Below are positions 34,090 to 47,022 of a DNA stretch of 64,000 nt, in pieces (the stretch's first letter is position 1; the number at the start of each line of letters is the position of its first letter). Where the stretch lies: assembly GCA_010909165.1 (NCBI GenBank), contig MU008208.1, positions 153,545 to 217,544 on the forward strand, given 5' to 3'. A program made the translations under genes and the position numbers. A model generated the notes under the pieces. That model did not search any database. It saw only the letters and a program-made list of their open reading frames with translations, and was not told the DNA's origin. Source of the DNA: Anthoceros angustus. Lineage: Eukaryota > Streptophyta > Anthocerotopsida > Anthocerotales > Anthocerotaceae.

Positions 34090-34985
34090 ATGGCTACCTC
34101 CTCCACCTACACCACCAACACCACCTTCTCCTCCTGCTCCAATCATTAATGTTATGAATGTGAGTACGGATTTTAAGGAGAAAGACCGCTTTGACGGCAC
34201 CAAGTTTGAAGTTTGGTCTAAGCGGATGAAGACGCTCTAAATACTGAGATCTTCTTGCCATCGTTGATGGCTCTCCCAAAACCACCGGACCTTCACCCGC
34301 CTCGACTCATGGACAAGGCAAGATGCAGCTATGCACATGCTTATTTCGGCCCAGACGAAGTCACTCCATCACACCGATGGTGCCCTCACCGCCAGGCTTG
34401 GAGGCGATCACGGATATTTACCAATCCACCAACGTAATGACATTGGTCACGGTTCGCAATGAATTTTATTCTTTAAGAATGCAGCCTTGTGTTGTTACTC
34501 ATGTGAGCAAGTTTCAGTATCTGCGTGCTCAACTTGTCGCTTTGGGGACTCCATTAGAGTTCAAGCTTCGGCATACTAGCTTGCCTCCCACCATTTTCAA
34601 TCTTTTGTCTCTTCACGAATGGCACTGCACGTGAAGCTCTGTCGTGCTAATAAGACACCTTCAATTTCTATCTCCGAGATAGCTGGTGCTCTTTACAAGA
34701 AGAGGCTTCTAGGTTCAATGTCGGCACCTCAAACATGGTGGTGATAGGGTGATGTTTGTCACCAAAGGTAGACAACAATTCAACAAGCGGAACCCAAATG
34801 CCATTCGCCTCCACTCCACTGGTACCACCTCCGGGCCTTCTCCATCCAATTCTTCCTCAACTCCTAGACGTAAGGGGACATGTAATTGGTGCAAAGCCCA
34901 AGGACACCGGGAGCAGGAATGCAAGAAGAAGAAGGTGAGCCCAAGGGACACCAAAACCGCTAACAGTTGTTACTAAAGCAAGGCA
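34090..34985 (+). pseudogene. Copia-1B gag
   Basis: ATG at 34,090. Pro-rich start, then 'DFKEKDRFDGTKFEVWSKRM', broken soon after by deletions at 34,233 and 34,252. Zinc knuckle 'CNWCKAQGHREQEC' at 34,880-34,921. Missing bases relative to unit A lie mainly at CTG/CAG. Confidence 0.83.
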
Positions 34986-37900
34986 TAATTCCAAGACCGA
35001 CATTGCTTTAAGCTTTGTTTGGTTGCATCCGAGTATAAATCTTCTTGGTCGCTCGACTGCAGCTGCTCACATATGCAGCCACAAACACATGTTTACGATA
35101 TATTTGTGATGTTCTTCATCGCTTTGTTCTCCTTGGCGATGACTGCCTCTCAATAGCGGGCATTGGCTGCTGACTTTCGAATTGGAAGATGGTTCTTCCT
35201 TCTACTCATTGATGTGCCGCATGTACCCGATGGCCAAGAATTTAATTTACGTCACTTGGTTAAGGATGGCATCTACTTGGACTTTGGCCGTGGTGATTGT
35301 CTACTCCTATCTATTCATCCGGGCGTTATTGCTCGAGGCCATCCTCGCCATGATTTATATGTCTTCAACGGCAAGCCCATGTTGGCGCTGGCTGGCTCCA
35401 CCGGCCGCCGCCCCGCCATCGTGGGGAGCTCACGCCATGGTGATGCTTTTCTCGCACTCTAGGCTTGGCCACATTAATCATTCCAAGCTCTTAGAGATGT
35501 CTAAGCAGGATTTGTTTAGGATAGGCGCCTACTTTTACAAAGACGCCACCGCTGTGTGAATCTTGTATTTATGCTAAGCAACGCAGCCTTCGTATCCCGA
35601 TCTCGCACGCTTGCCACTCACCTTGGAGCTTGTCCACATTGATGATCTTGTGGGCCACTGCTCCTTCACTTGGCGGGCTAATCATTTTATGACGTGTGGA
35701 TGACTTCACGTTATACTTTTGCTTACCCGCCTGCTTGAAGAGTGACTCCTGTATTTTCTCCTTGTTACTATGGCCGAGCTGCAACCGGTTGTATGCGGCA
35801 TTAGATCCGACAATCGGGAACTTAACAATCACCGCTTAAGGACTTTTGTCAAGAGAGGGGATCCTTCACACGGTTCCCTATACCTCCCAAAGAAATGGAG
35901 TTGGAAAAGCCAATGGTGATCTTTTACATGGCGCGAGCTATGCTCGCTCAATCCCAATTGCCTAAGTCCTTCTGGGCCAAGTCCAACACCGCTATATCGT
36001 AAATGTGGTGCTTTCCAAGTCCGTTACCAGCCGGACTCCTTATGAGTGCTGGCATGGGAGTAAACCCCTTATCTCTCATCTTCGTATCTTTGGATGCCCT
36101 GCCTATGCCCATATACCTTCTCAGCTTCGAGACAAGCTCTCTGCTCGTGCTCGTAAGTTGGTATTTGTGGGCTATGGCGAGGATCGCAAGGCATACAAGC
36201 TGGTGGACTTGAATACCCACACTCGACGATGCACGCCGTCACCTTTGATGAGTCCTGCCAGCACATCTTGACCCGCTCCCGGTCCCGCCTGATGTCGCCC
36301 CTCCGGCCTCGTAGCCCTCGATGGCTCGGTGACATTCACTTTGAGTTACATACTCAACCCTTCACTTTTCCCGACTGTGTTCTGCTTCGTTCTGCTCCTA
36401 CTCCGCCTTTTTTCACCCTGCCGGTCCCCATAGTTCCCGCCGAGGGGGAAGATGAACAAGCCATAGGGTTGCCCATGGATGAACCATTGGAAATGAGGAT
36501 GACTCCTTTGGTGTTCTTGAGACTCAAGCATCGAGACACCAGATCTCCACATTCCCACCAAAAGCCCCGACTGCTCCCGAGCGTAGGTATCCCTTGCGTC
36601 GACAACCACGCCACCTATGGAATGAAATACCCTTTGACTTGAGTTCAATCCGGCTATACTACCACTCAAGGTCACTTTGATGCTTTTAGTGCTCTTCGAG
36701 GGAGATCCTCTCACTCAAGAGAGGCATACTCACGACCGATGCTAAGTGGAAGTTTGCCGTTGATGATGAATATAATTCACTTATTAAAAACAACACATGG
36801 ACTCTCAATCTGCCCAAGGGCAGGACAACTGTTAAATGCAAGTGGGTTCTCAAAACTAAGTTCCAGGAGGTTGAGCCTCGTATCCGCCAAGGCGAGATTG
36901 GTGGCTAAGGGGTATAGTCAGAAAGAGGGAGTGGATTACCAAGGCGACAAAGTTTACTCACCCGTCGTCAAAGCTGCTTCCGTAAGAATGCTTCTAGCTT
37001 TATGTGCTGAGCTTAACTTGGAAATTTATCGACGCGACGGCCTTTCTTTATGGTCACCTTAAAGAGGAGATCTACATGGATCAACCAGAGGATTATGAAG
37101 ATAAGAAATTCCCTCACAAGGTGTGTAAACTACTCGCTCAATATATGGACTTAAGCAAAGCCCACGCTTATGGTACGAGAATGGATTCTTATCTCAAGAA
37201 GTTGGGGTTCATTCCAAAGTGAAGCAGACATACTAACATCTATGTACTTCGTCAGATAGCTCACTTGTACTTGTTGCCCTATATGTCGATGACTTAGTTA
37301 TTCCAGTGCAATAATGTTGAACTGGTCAACAAGATAAAAGTGATTTGAGCAAAGAATTGAGATGAAGGATCTCGCAAAGTTAAATATATTCTTGGAATGC
37401 ATGTACATAGAGATAGCACGGAGCTATTTATCTTCATCAAGGACGATATGTAGGTATGCTAAAACGCTTCAACTTGGAGAACGCACGCGCCCACACCAGT
37501 GCCGTTGGTGAAGTTTCATCCGCCTCGCCTCAGTAAGAGGACAAGAAGGAGATGGAGATCGGCTCACCGCATGGGAGTTGGCACTCATGTTCTTGAGTAA
37601 TCGACAAGACCGACATCTCAAACACCGTGAATGTTGTTGCTCGCCTTCGAGAATCCGTGGAGGGATCACGGTTGCTCTCAAACGCATCATGCTACCTCAA
37701 GGGTACTCAAAATTATGGCCTATGCTACAAACCTAGCGGAAAGAAGCGCCCCCGCTACATGTTATGTGGATGCAGGGCTTTGGAAAAGTATCTCAAAGAT
37801 ATTGCTTTCTTGGCTCCATCACAGTTAATTGGTCTTGTAGAAAACAAGCAGCCATATCACTTTCATCAATGTAATCGGAGTACAAGGTTTCACCCAAGCC

Positions 37901-38120
37901 ACCAAAGAGGTGAATGGGAAAGGAAGCTATGTGAGGATCTGGTATGACGCAGAAGGGCCAACAATACTTAATCGTGATAATATGTCAAGAATTGCTTTAG
38001 TTGCTAACCCCGTGTTCCATGCACGCATTTAAACACATAGAGATTCAACATCACTATATTCGTGATGTCTAAAGGGAATAGTAAAGGTACAGAGATGTAC
38101 CAACGACAACACAAATAGAC
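34986..38120 (+). pseudogene. Copia-1B pol
   Basis: Protease region about 35,040-35,260 (active-site D-S-A damaged: 'gctcgactgcagctgctc'). Integrase 35,440-36,260 with 'RLGHINHSKLLEM', 'SHLRIFGCPAYAHIPSQLRD' and 'KLVFVGYGEDRKAYKLVDLN'. RT from 36,830 ('[10 protein letters not shown]') through '[20 protein letters not shown]' (36,893-36,950) to 'LYVDDL' at about 37,277-37,296. RNase H from 37,600 with 'YLKGTQNYGLCYKPSGKKRP' and 'NPVFHAR'. Integrase and central RT are better preserved than in unit A, but no continuous polyprotein remains. Confidence 0.87.
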
Positions 38121-38437
38121 ATGTGACCAAATCCTTGCCCAAGTTTAAACACTGCCCCAGAGAAGGGCTTGGATTAGTAGAGTAGCTTTATGACGCTAGA
38201 CAAGTCACTCATATGGTGAGGCTTATCATCTTTGTTCCATCACTTGAAGTTGATGTTGTTGCATGCCTTGCTTCCCGCCACAACCGGTACTACTCCGTGA
38301 GTCCGGATGAGCCAGCGAGGGAGTACGACGAGTTGAGACAAAGTAGTGGAAGATCAGAGCACATTGCAAGACTCGACAACGAGTGGTCTCCTTTGTTTTA
38401 CGGAGATCTCGATAACTCAACGTGTCGAGAGGGAGAG

Positions 38438-38642
38438 TTAGAAATAGTGCATCATGCTGGTTAAGGTCGACTAGACCACCCAATGTGGATTAGTCAAACT
38501 AGACTCATAGTTGGTAGTTAGTTAACTAGCGTGCTAGTGAAAGGACACACCCCTCGTAACCATCCTTTATAAGCCCACCTATGAACTAAACATATTCATT
38601 GTTAAAGCATCTCGCTTGATGCAAGACGCCTGCATATGCATC
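38438..38642 (+). repeat. Copia-1B 3' LTR
   Basis: Pairs with 31,986-32,199; preceded by the purine run 'cgagagggagag' (38,426-38,437). It ends directly at the gypsy LTR, as in unit A. Confidence 0.85.
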
Positions 38643-39639
38643 CGGGCGTGACTTTCGTTGATGGCCAGCCAGCGCACAATCCCGTGTTGTTGAAGTAAGG
38701 GTCCGCTCCCAAGAGAATGATAGGCTGCTTTGCCGTTTCACTCATTTCTCACCTCACTTAGCAAACCGCTCGCCTCAACACACACATTCATCGCTTTATG
38801 CCCGACTACCCGCAACGTTTCACCGAACAGCCCGGTGGCTAAACGCTTAAGGACCCGTTTCAAGGCCCACGCTGCTCAAGTCGCCACTCTCCACTCTAGT
38901 CCGCTCCTCTCGCCACCACACTACCCTCATCGCCCTTGGAAGAAATCGCGAGTGGCTGCCAGCTGACCTCCCACGCCCGCCCGCCAGCCTCCGACTGGGC
39001 TCAGACGCCCGGAGTTCCTCCGGCTCACGCTGCTCGGCCTGGCCCAACGCTGGGCCGCCGCCCGACGAGCAAGGGTCCCTAGGCGCTATTCCCCGCACAC
39101 CACACACGCTAGGGGTCCGTCACCAAGACCTTGATCCTCTCCGTCCACCGCCTGCTGACTCAGACTCGCGTTACAAGAAGGCACACAAGGGCCTGCAAGA
39201 AGACGCGGCATCAACACCAAGAAAAAGATGATTTACTCAGACCTCGGCCCTCTTTATACCACGCCAAGGTCGGCGCCTTTATTACACCTCTATTCCGAAA
39301 TGAGAGCGGCGCCCTAATCGCCGCCTACTCTTCTCCCTATTCCTCCTATCTCCGCTGGCGTGGTGGGGCTGGATAGCCCCGATTCTGCCTTGGCACCGGG
39401 CGGCCCAAAGCCGAGCCCCGACGATCTGGGCGCACCCAATCGAATGATCCGCGAGGCGGACCCCTACCTCTCCCGAGGGTCTGCCGCCAGCGGCGGCCCG
39501 ACAACGCGCCACCACTAAGTCCTCCTCCTCTCCTCTTAACTCTCTCAAGGGGCCCCACAAAGCAGCCCTCCAAGGGCTGGATCTGCTGGGCTGGTGTTCG
39601 GTGGCTCTCCCCACTCCCCGAGTCCGCCTCGGACTCTGC

Positions 39640-39880
39640 CCGTTCGAGTCCGGACCTCTAGGTCCGGCCTTCCTCCGGGTCCGGCCTCGTGTCCGCCTTC
39701 TTTCGAGTTCGGACCTCGGGTCCGGACTTGCCTGGGGTCCGGGTCCTCGGGCCCAACCCTTCCTCGAGTCCGACCCCGTGGTCCTCGTCACTAGAGTCTG
39801 GACCTCTAAGTCCAGACTTCCTTCAGGGGGGCGGACTTGATTCGGCCTCCTCGTGAGTCCGACAAAGTCCGGACCCACGG
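39640..39880. repeat. GTCCGGAC-type palindromic repeats in gypsy LTR, unit B
   Basis: Alternating 'gagtccggacctctaggtcc', 'ttcggacctcgggtccggac' and 'ctaagtccagac' phrases, equivalent to 16,128-16,360. Length differs slightly between copies, as expected of a minisatellite. Confidence 0.7.
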
Positions 39881-39910
39881 GCTCCTGGTTTGCCTCCTCA
39901 CTAGGTGAGA

Positions 39911-40450
39911 TCACGGGCTCATCCACTGAGCCCTCCTTGGTTCCCGAGTGCCCTGCGCCCCTTGCACGGCCTCCCAGGCCCTCCTCCCTTCCTTCCGCGT
40001 GCGGAGGTGTAGAGTGCCACCTCCCGGCACGGTGACCCTTCTTCCGTCTGCCCGGCCTGCTGCCGCCTCCTGCTGCCGTCCATCAAACAGCCCTAGGGTC
40101 CCTGTGGCTGTCTCGGTCCTTCCTCCTCCTCCGGCCCTTCCGAAGTCCGCCTTCCCGCTTGGTGGCGCAAGACCTCCAGAGCCTTGAGGAGCTCTGCGGT
40201 AGGTGAAGTCGGAATCGACTTGTTGAATCGCCTCCTCCACATGAGCCTGAGCAGGTACTCTCCTCCAGAGGTGCTCCGGCAAATGAGCATGTTGGCTCGG
40301 CCCTGGCCCGCCTCGTGGCTGGGCTTGCCAATGTGCGCCCTTGATGCCGTGAAGGCGGCCTCCATCACCTCCCGCAGCCTTTTGTCACATTCTCGACGCT
40401 CTCCTCCTCCCGTCGTCGCTCCAGCCCGCACATTTTGGCCATGCCGAGCT
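39911..40450 (-). pseudogene. Coiled-coil ORF C-terminal part, gypsy left LTR
   Basis: Minus-strand frames include 'AHVEEAIQQVDSDFTYR' (about 40,200-40,250) and 'ELLKALEVLRHQAGRRTSEG' (40,145-40,200), the family module of this ORF, preceded by 'REVMEAAFTASRAHIGK' (about 40,320-40,370). It is interrupted at 40,451 by Copia-2B. Unknown product. Confidence 0.52.
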
Positions 40451-40711
40451 CGATACCATGAAGATTTTATGAATTGAATTAATAAAACACAATTACATTA
40501 TTGATTGAATTGAAAGATCAAATAAAAGAGTAACTTGCTTATGCTTAAAACAACCTAATTAAGATACCAAGTGTTACGCTACTCGTAAGAGTCACAACCC
40601 TACCGAAAGGGTACTAGGTGACTAGACCTAGTTTACACATCGATAGGTTAACTAAACTAAGGTAACATAACCCTAGCATGAGTCAACACATAAACAATAA
40701 TTATTCCTTCA
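40451..40711 (-). repeat. Copia-2B 3' LTR (left)
   Basis: Pairs with 46,758-47,022 ('gataccatgaag' to 'attattccttca'). Confidence 0.83.
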
Positions 40712-41790
40712 CTCCCACTTGTTGATCATGACTTGCAGCCTCTTCTCTTCGTGGGTTCCTTGTGTTGTCCCTTGACATTCTGTTTGTCCGGGCGATTCGC
40801 CCTAGTTGCCGCACGCGAGTACCATAGACGAGCTACCTTGGCGAATAAAAGCATGGAGACACCCAGTGTGAAGTGGTCTGCAGGTGCGCTTACTCAACAA
40901 TAGCATACGCCTGCTTGAGTGTAGTTCTCATCCCGTGGCTAAGGAGTGCGGAGGGAGCATCATGTCTTCGCCTCGCATCCGAGACTCCGCCCAAGCGTAG
41001 AAATCAAGGGACCGCATGGGCACCACAAACTAGAACTCACCTCAGTCCACGATGTCCCCAGGGTACCAAAGGTAATCGCCTCGTGAAGGCCGAGGCACGA
41101 CCAAGGAGGTCCTAGCAAGGCGAGCCACGCCACAGCAAGTGAGCCCATGGGCGGCCCGCACAGCACCGCCTCATCCGGACTCCAAAGCCGACAAGAGTAA
41201 AGGCCCATGTTAATCCCGATTTCGGCTTTTCCGAGAATGAGACTAACCTCGTGAAGAGCCTAGCTTTCCTAAGCTGCAGACTGCTCAAGGAGACAGATCG
41301 TCTCTTATGGCTCCATCAAGCATCCGCAGCCCTCCGTGGTGGGTTTATGTGGGCGCACCAAAGCCGTGATGAGGGTCAAGGTCGAACTGGCTTACCCATT
41401 TCATGTGGTGACTTATAGTAAGATCCCGCTTCAATACTGCTTGCAATCTTTATTGTTGTGCATGTGAGATGCTACACTAAGCTCCCACCGTCTCGTGGCG
41501 GATCCAACATACGCTGAAGAAGAATCGAGCCTCAATCAAGAGGATTTCAGGCAAGGAGAGAGTGGAGGAAAACCACCGCCTCCTATAGCAGCCCGATCCT
41601 TCAAGATGAGGAGGAGAGTCACGGCCTGAGAATCGAGTCCGATGGGGATTCCTATTCTTTGAAGTCTCGTGATGAGACAAACTTCAACGACACCGAGAAT
41701 GCTCTTCTTTCGGCCGTAGCTAGAATGCTGAATGACTTGACTTTATGCACTACTACCTAGGGACTCCGAGGAGTCACCTAGGCCTAAAAA

Positions 41791-44700
41791 CTTTACATGC
41801 TTCTCATGTAGATCCCCGCCAAAGCCTTTGTGAAAATGTCAGGGTTTTCTTGTGTTGCTATGTATTCCAGAGATATTGTGCTTGCAGCTAGTAGCTCTCT
41901 AATCCGGGTATTCCACGCCACATGCTTTGTCCCGGAGTGGAAGAAGGGATTTTCAGCTAGCAAATTGACCCTTGGTTGTCGGTCGATTTTGTGCAAGCAA
42001 CTCAATGCCAAGCTCAAAGCAGCTTTTAGCCAAATAACCTCCTTCGCTGCATAAGTACTGTATTCCCTGTGCTTGAGAGTGCAATCGCTGGTTGCTTTTG
42101 CTTGACCAACAAATAGGTCCTCCAAAGATAGCTCATAACATAACTCGACCTCCTCGTATCTATGTCACCGCATAATCGAATCGGTGTACGCCGAGGTCCG
42201 CCACACCATCTTTGTGAGTATACACATACCGCTTTGGTGTGCCTTCGACACCGGAAAACCCTCTTAACACAAGTCCAATGTGTCCGCCTGGGGTTTCGAG
42301 ATAATCGATGCAGAGCACTTGTCGAGTCGCTACCTCCGGGTCGTGTTGTATTGGCAGCATATATGAGTTTGCCCACACCTTGCCCGTATGGCACATTTCT
42401 CATATCGTCCTTCTCTGTAAGTATGGCGACATATCTTTGCTCAACTTGAAGACCACTTGGAAGAGGTGTTGCGCAGGTTTGGCATCTTTGAGTCCTAAGC
42501 CTGCACTTTCCAGATATCGGGGCTGAGTCATGGTAAGGATCCTTTTTTCTCTGTTGCGCTGAATGTGTATTCCTAAGCAACTTTGCAAAGGTCCAAGGTC
42601 TGACATCTTGAATTTTTGTGCCAACAGATTCGTGATCGAAGAGATAAAATCCAGGCTGTTGCTTGCAAGGATGAGGTCATCGACATAAACAGCTAAGTAA
42701 CAGATTACATCATTCTTGATGTATACGTATAAGCTGCTGTCAGCCTTACTTTTTGTAAAACCTAGAGCTCGCAACTCCTTGTCCAGTGCAGCATTCCATT
42801 TCATTGCGGACTGCTTAAGTCCATAGAGGCACTTAATTAGTTTGCAAGCATAATCCTCCTTGCCGTTAACCTCATAACCAGGTGGCTGTTGCATGTAGAT
42901 CTCTGTATCAAGGATTCCATGCAAGAAAGCCGTCTTCACATCAAACATCCTCAGTAGTCCTTGTCGAATCGCACATGGTCCGAAAAGTAGCAAGCTTGAC
43001 GAGGGAGCAAAGGTTTCGAGGTAATCTAAACTGGAATTTGTGTGAAACCTCTAGCAACCAACTGGCCTTGTATCTATCAAACGATCCATCCGCTTGACCT
43101 TCAATTTAAAGACCCATTTACATGACACTTTTACGCCTTGGGCAACTTTGCTAGTTCCCAAGTTCCATTCTCGATAAGAGAATCATATTACGGATTGCCT
43201 TTCTCCATTCCTTGTGATCGCTCCGAGAGCTTCCTCATAAGACCGTGGCTCTATGGGATCTAAGGCGCATAAGCCTTCACATGAGAAGAGGTAATCAAGT
43301 CGTGTGCATGATAGTAGTCGGAGGTCGACGTCACGTGTAGGGTAACGAGTAGGCTCGCTCATCGCCAGAAGTACATCATTAACTTCCTCTAATTCCTCGC
43401 CAAGCATCCGATCATCGCCGTTGCATCATCGATCGCTATACCGGTTGAGGAATGTGATCCTCAGATCTGGGCAAGGGTATTTCCTGTGCCTCCCTCTCAG
43501 GAGGGAGCGAGTGCCATGATCTCAGTCATAGTGAGAGAGTTCAAAGGTTTCGCCTGTGTGGGGAACATGAGTGTGTGCTCCACCGACGCCCAAGTACTTG
43601 TTTCATCAAATGTAACACTCAGAGCATAGATGACTCTATTGGTAGGGACATAGCTTATAGCTTTAATCCCTCTATACCCCAAAGATAAGCAGCTTGCGTG
43701 ACTTATCGACTTATCGCTTCGCTTAGGGATGAAGGCATATGCGAGACACCAAGGTCCTCAAGTGTTGAATAGAGGGCTTCTAAAAGCCTCATAAGGAGTT
43801 TTGCCTTCAATGTGGGTAACTGTTCAAGAGAAAAGTTGAAGTCATCAAAGCCTCACCGAGGGTAGTGGCAAATGAGCATCATGTAACAATGAGGAGACCA
43901 TCTCCGCAATGTGAGGTTCAAGCGCTCGCCACTCCATTCTGCCGTGGAGTGTATACGGTGAGTTGGCCCAATGCCTTCATCTGCTGTAATCGGAATTCAT
44001 TAGATGTAAATTCCCGCCATTATCGATCTCGGTCTTGAGTCGTTTTCTGTCCAACGCTCGAATTTGATGTATTCCTTGAAGTAGGAGAAACATTCGCTTT
44101 TGTTCTTCAGGATATAGGTGGTGACAACCGCTCTTGTCATCTCAGAACGTTAGAAAATAACGCCACCTCCTATGGACGCTTGAGATAAGGGTCCACATAG
44201 GTCGATGTACAAGCTCAAGGAGATCATCACACGATGAGGTGCTTTGTTCTTGAAGGCAGCTTGGTGTTTCTTCGACAACACACAAGCCTCACATAAAGGT
44301 ATGGCGCCAAAGGGCCAATAGGTCCATCTTGATACAGTCACCCAATTTTGCAGCTTTGCCATGTGAGGGTGACCCAAGCGTGCATGCCACAACTTAGACT
44401 TTGCGTTTGTGATGCAAGGAGACATCTTGTGTCGTGGGACTCGCTATTCCACTGCAAATGGAGACGGAATGATCGTGGTCCAAGACCCATGTGCAAGGAC
44501 CTTTCTAGGGTCAATAGCATCTATGATTCTACACTGTCCTAGTGAAACAACGGATCGTTGTTATCTGCATTCAATCTCTTGAAATAAGGTTTCTAGTCAT
44601 TTCGCACATAGTAGACTTCTAACAACATGAGTGTGATCCTCAGGAACTAGCAACTCAACTGCGTACCACTGTGAGACTAGAGACTGTCGTCCCCAAGGTA

Positions 44701-44800
44701 AACATACCGATCCGAAAAGACCTATATGTTTTGAAAGCATTTCTATCAAAGCGTATGTGTGAGCACCGTATCTAAATACCATTCATCTATTGGTTTCGAT
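41791..44800 (-). pseudogene. Copia-2B pol, RT largely intact
   Basis: The frame 42,993-42,400 (minus, 197 codons) is continuous copia RT: 'MFDVKTAFLHGILDTEIYMQ', 'CLYGLKQSAMKWNAALDKEL', catalytic 'AVYVDDLILASNS', 'KMSDLGPLQSCLGIHIQRN'. RNase H follows to 41,793 ('AKEVIWLKAALSLALS', 'KHVAWNTRIRELLAASTISL' and 'DIFTKALAG'). Toward higher coordinates: 'ARYPTR'-type linker, integrase zinc region 'KLWHARLGHPHMAKLQNW' and 'DLCGPLSQASIGG' (44,150-44,425), and protease remnant near 44,780. Where unit A lost bases at CAG/CTG, this copy keeps them, and the reverse happens elsewhere. Still no full polyprotein. Confidence 0.87.
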
Positions 44801-45688
44801 TAGCTGAAAGGCAAGTGGAAGCAATGGACTAGCAAACTCCCTAGTCCCCTGTAAGAGCGATGGGGTATTAGCCTTCTTTACCACAACATTGGCGTCGTGG
44901 TGCCCTCCTTGCGGGAATTCCAGCTTGCTTTTGCGACACTCTTTTCCCAATGTCCGGCTTGCACGTTGCACTGCTTTTAGTCTTCTTCCCGGATGAGGAT
45001 CCGCCTGAGCTACCTCCCTTGGAAGGATTTCCACCACCTCCTTTGGAGAAGGATTTCTTGCCTCGCCCCTTGATTTGAGGTGTCTGTTGTGGTTGCTTGT
45101 GATTAGTTCGCTTGCCTCTTCTTGCGCATGGAACTCACAAGTTGTGAGAATGACATCTCGCATCTCTATGCCTTGCTTCTTAGCGTAGCTTGTGGCAGGT
45201 GGGAGGTCACAGTGTGACCAAGACTCGAAGCGAAAGAAGGAGCCTCATCACCATCTCATCATCCTTGATGGCAACTTTAGAGGCACCGCCGGGAGGCTAG
45301 GGTCCTAAAGGTACTCACGTGCTTCTCCACCGAGTCCCCATCCTTCATTCTCAAGTTCGAAATTTCTTAAAGTCATTGACCGACCATGTTCGCTGCAGAG
45401 TTCCTTTAGACGATTCCATGATTTCGGCTGAAGTTTCCACCTCATTCGCCTCAACATTGCTTGTCGTGCCACCGCGAATGAGGTACTTGGCTCCGCTATC
45501 CTTAGCTAACCATTCTTCTTCTCCCAAGATCCTCGTCTGGTTTCACTACCTTTCCGGTTGCATGTGAGCCCTCATTTCGAGGACGCCTCCATCCGGATCG
45601 CCATATGTCAAAGTCATTGCCATTGAACCGATCCTTCTCCTTGAAGGATTCATTACCTCCATAGTTTGGAGTTGAGGTGCGTTGCCAT
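44783..45688 (-). pseudogene. Copia-2B gag
   Basis: The ATG at 45,688 is followed by a damaged 'NAPQLQTMEVMNPSRRRIG' frame, equivalent to the Gag start in unit A (22,065). The 3' part 45,163-44,783 keeps 'ITSNHNRHLKSRGEARNPSP' and a degraded zinc knuckle near 44,960. Confidence 0.75.
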
Positions 45689-45719
45689 ATTTATGGCTTG
45701 TTGTTCGACCTCGTTCAAA

Positions 45720-46412
45720 TTCGTATTGAATATATCCCCAAAACCGTCTGATCGGACACACTGCTCATAACGCTTGTTGATTCGCAGTGTTTTGATCCCA
45801 TCCTCCTCGTGCAATTTTGGAGCTCCTCATCTCGAACCTATTGTAGGCATACGTGGAGCAAGATGGACACGAGTTAAGTGAGCTAAAGCTCACACGATTT
45901 GTCTTACTGCGTGTTTACTGTGTTTAACACCGGATTTTTGAGCATCTCGGGCTTCGAAGATAACCAGCTTGTAGTCCAAGTGTGCAACTTGCTCCTTCGA
46001 TCCTGTAAGTCAACGCTTGTAGACAAGTGTCCATTAATTTGTGTGCGTCATCACTATCCTGTTATTTGCTTCGATGCGATTAATTATTGTCGACACTGTG
46101 TTTGTGGCGCTTGAGTTGTGATGAAACCACGGGCTGCCTGCTTTCCATCAAAAGCTCTTTGTACACGCACTGCAAATTTAGTGGATTTCTTGGAGGAAGA
46201 GTAAACACCGATTCTTGAGGATAGAGAAATTCCACAATAGTATTAAATGCGTCTCGATCAGCAATTTGCATAGGTCTATTTTGGTTTTGTTGGCTCCATT
46301 GTAGGATGCGAATGTAATCGAGAAGCAATTGTGTGCCCATCGCAATTCTTGACCTATTTTGCCTAGGATGACGAGTAGGTGGGTGTTGCCAGTGCGCATC
46401 TAAATTGGCCAT
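45720..46412 (-). pseudogene. Copia-2B leader ORF
   Basis: Open from 'MANLDAHWQHPPTRHPRQNR' at 46,412 for 110 codons, with 'ILQWSQQNQNRPMQIADRDA' and 'FNTIVEFLYPQE', then frameshifted. Matches 22,804-22,080. Gln/Asn/Arg-rich, no recognised family. It lies between the PBS and gag, where copia elements normally have only a short leader. 46,430-46,757 is AT-rich leader without an ORF. Confidence 0.45.
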
Positions 46413-46757
46413 GTGCGAACAAGGATTTGTGTTTTATAAGTGCGAAATTGCATCTTATATTTCTTTTGTATTTTCTATATATAATTTTGCCCATTGGGCA
46501 TTGTTCTAGTGTATGTTCATTGCAATTGCTCAAGGGAGCAATTCAATGAATGCACGCTAGAATGGCTACCTAATGCAGCAAGAATTTGTATAGATTTTTA
46601 AAGAAAACAACACAAAATTCATTTCTTGATGTTTCTTTAAAAGTTCCTTTTCAAGAACATGTTATTATTCAAAACAATAATAAAACACATCTTTCGCACA
46701 TCTTCTAATGCAGAAATTTGTGTGTGCATACTAGATGCATCTCCATCTATCCCCGCC

Positions 46758-47022
46758 CGATACCATGAAGATTTTATGTGAATTGAATTAATAAAACACA
46801 ATTACATTATTGATTGAATTGAAAGATCAAATAAAAGAGTAACTTGCTTATGCTTAAAACAACCTAATTAAGATACCAAGTGTTACGCCTACTCCTGAAG
46901 AGTCACAACCCTACCGAAAGGGTACTAGGTGACTAGACCTAGTTTACACATCGATAGGTTAACTAAACTAAGGTAACCTAACCCTAGCATGAGTCAACAC
47001 ATAAACAATAATTATTCCTTCA
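46758..47022 (-). repeat. Copia-2B 5' LTR (right)
   Basis: Pairs with 40,451-40,711. The PBS-side sequence 'cccgatacca' has lost bases compared with 'gctctgatacca' in unit A. Confidence 0.83.

Larger units (their letters stand above)
31986..38642 (+). mobile_element. Copia-1B, duplicate of Copia-1A
   Basis: Same element, same flanks as 8,436-15,125, carried by the tandem duplication. LTRs are at 31,986-32,199 and 38,438-38,642, altered PBS at 32,205-32,216 ('tggtatcgagcc'), polypurine tract at 38,426-38,437. Domain order is gag, protease, integrase, RT, RNase H. Breaks lie at different places from unit A. Confidence 0.9.
40451..47022 (-). mobile_element. Copia-2B, duplicate of Copia-2A
   Basis: Same minus-strand copia as 16,920-23,394. 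LTRs are at 40,451-40,711 and 46,758-47,022; purine run (as 'ctcccacttg') at 40,712-40,721. Both LTR inner edges have lost the T of 'CTGATACCA'. The 3' region 40,712-41,790 has no conserved ORF. Confidence 0.88.

Noticed and set aside
8436-38642. Copia-1A and Copia-1B (and Copia-2A/B) as independent insertions
   Set aside because: Flanking sequence is the same on both sides in both units, which only duplication explains.
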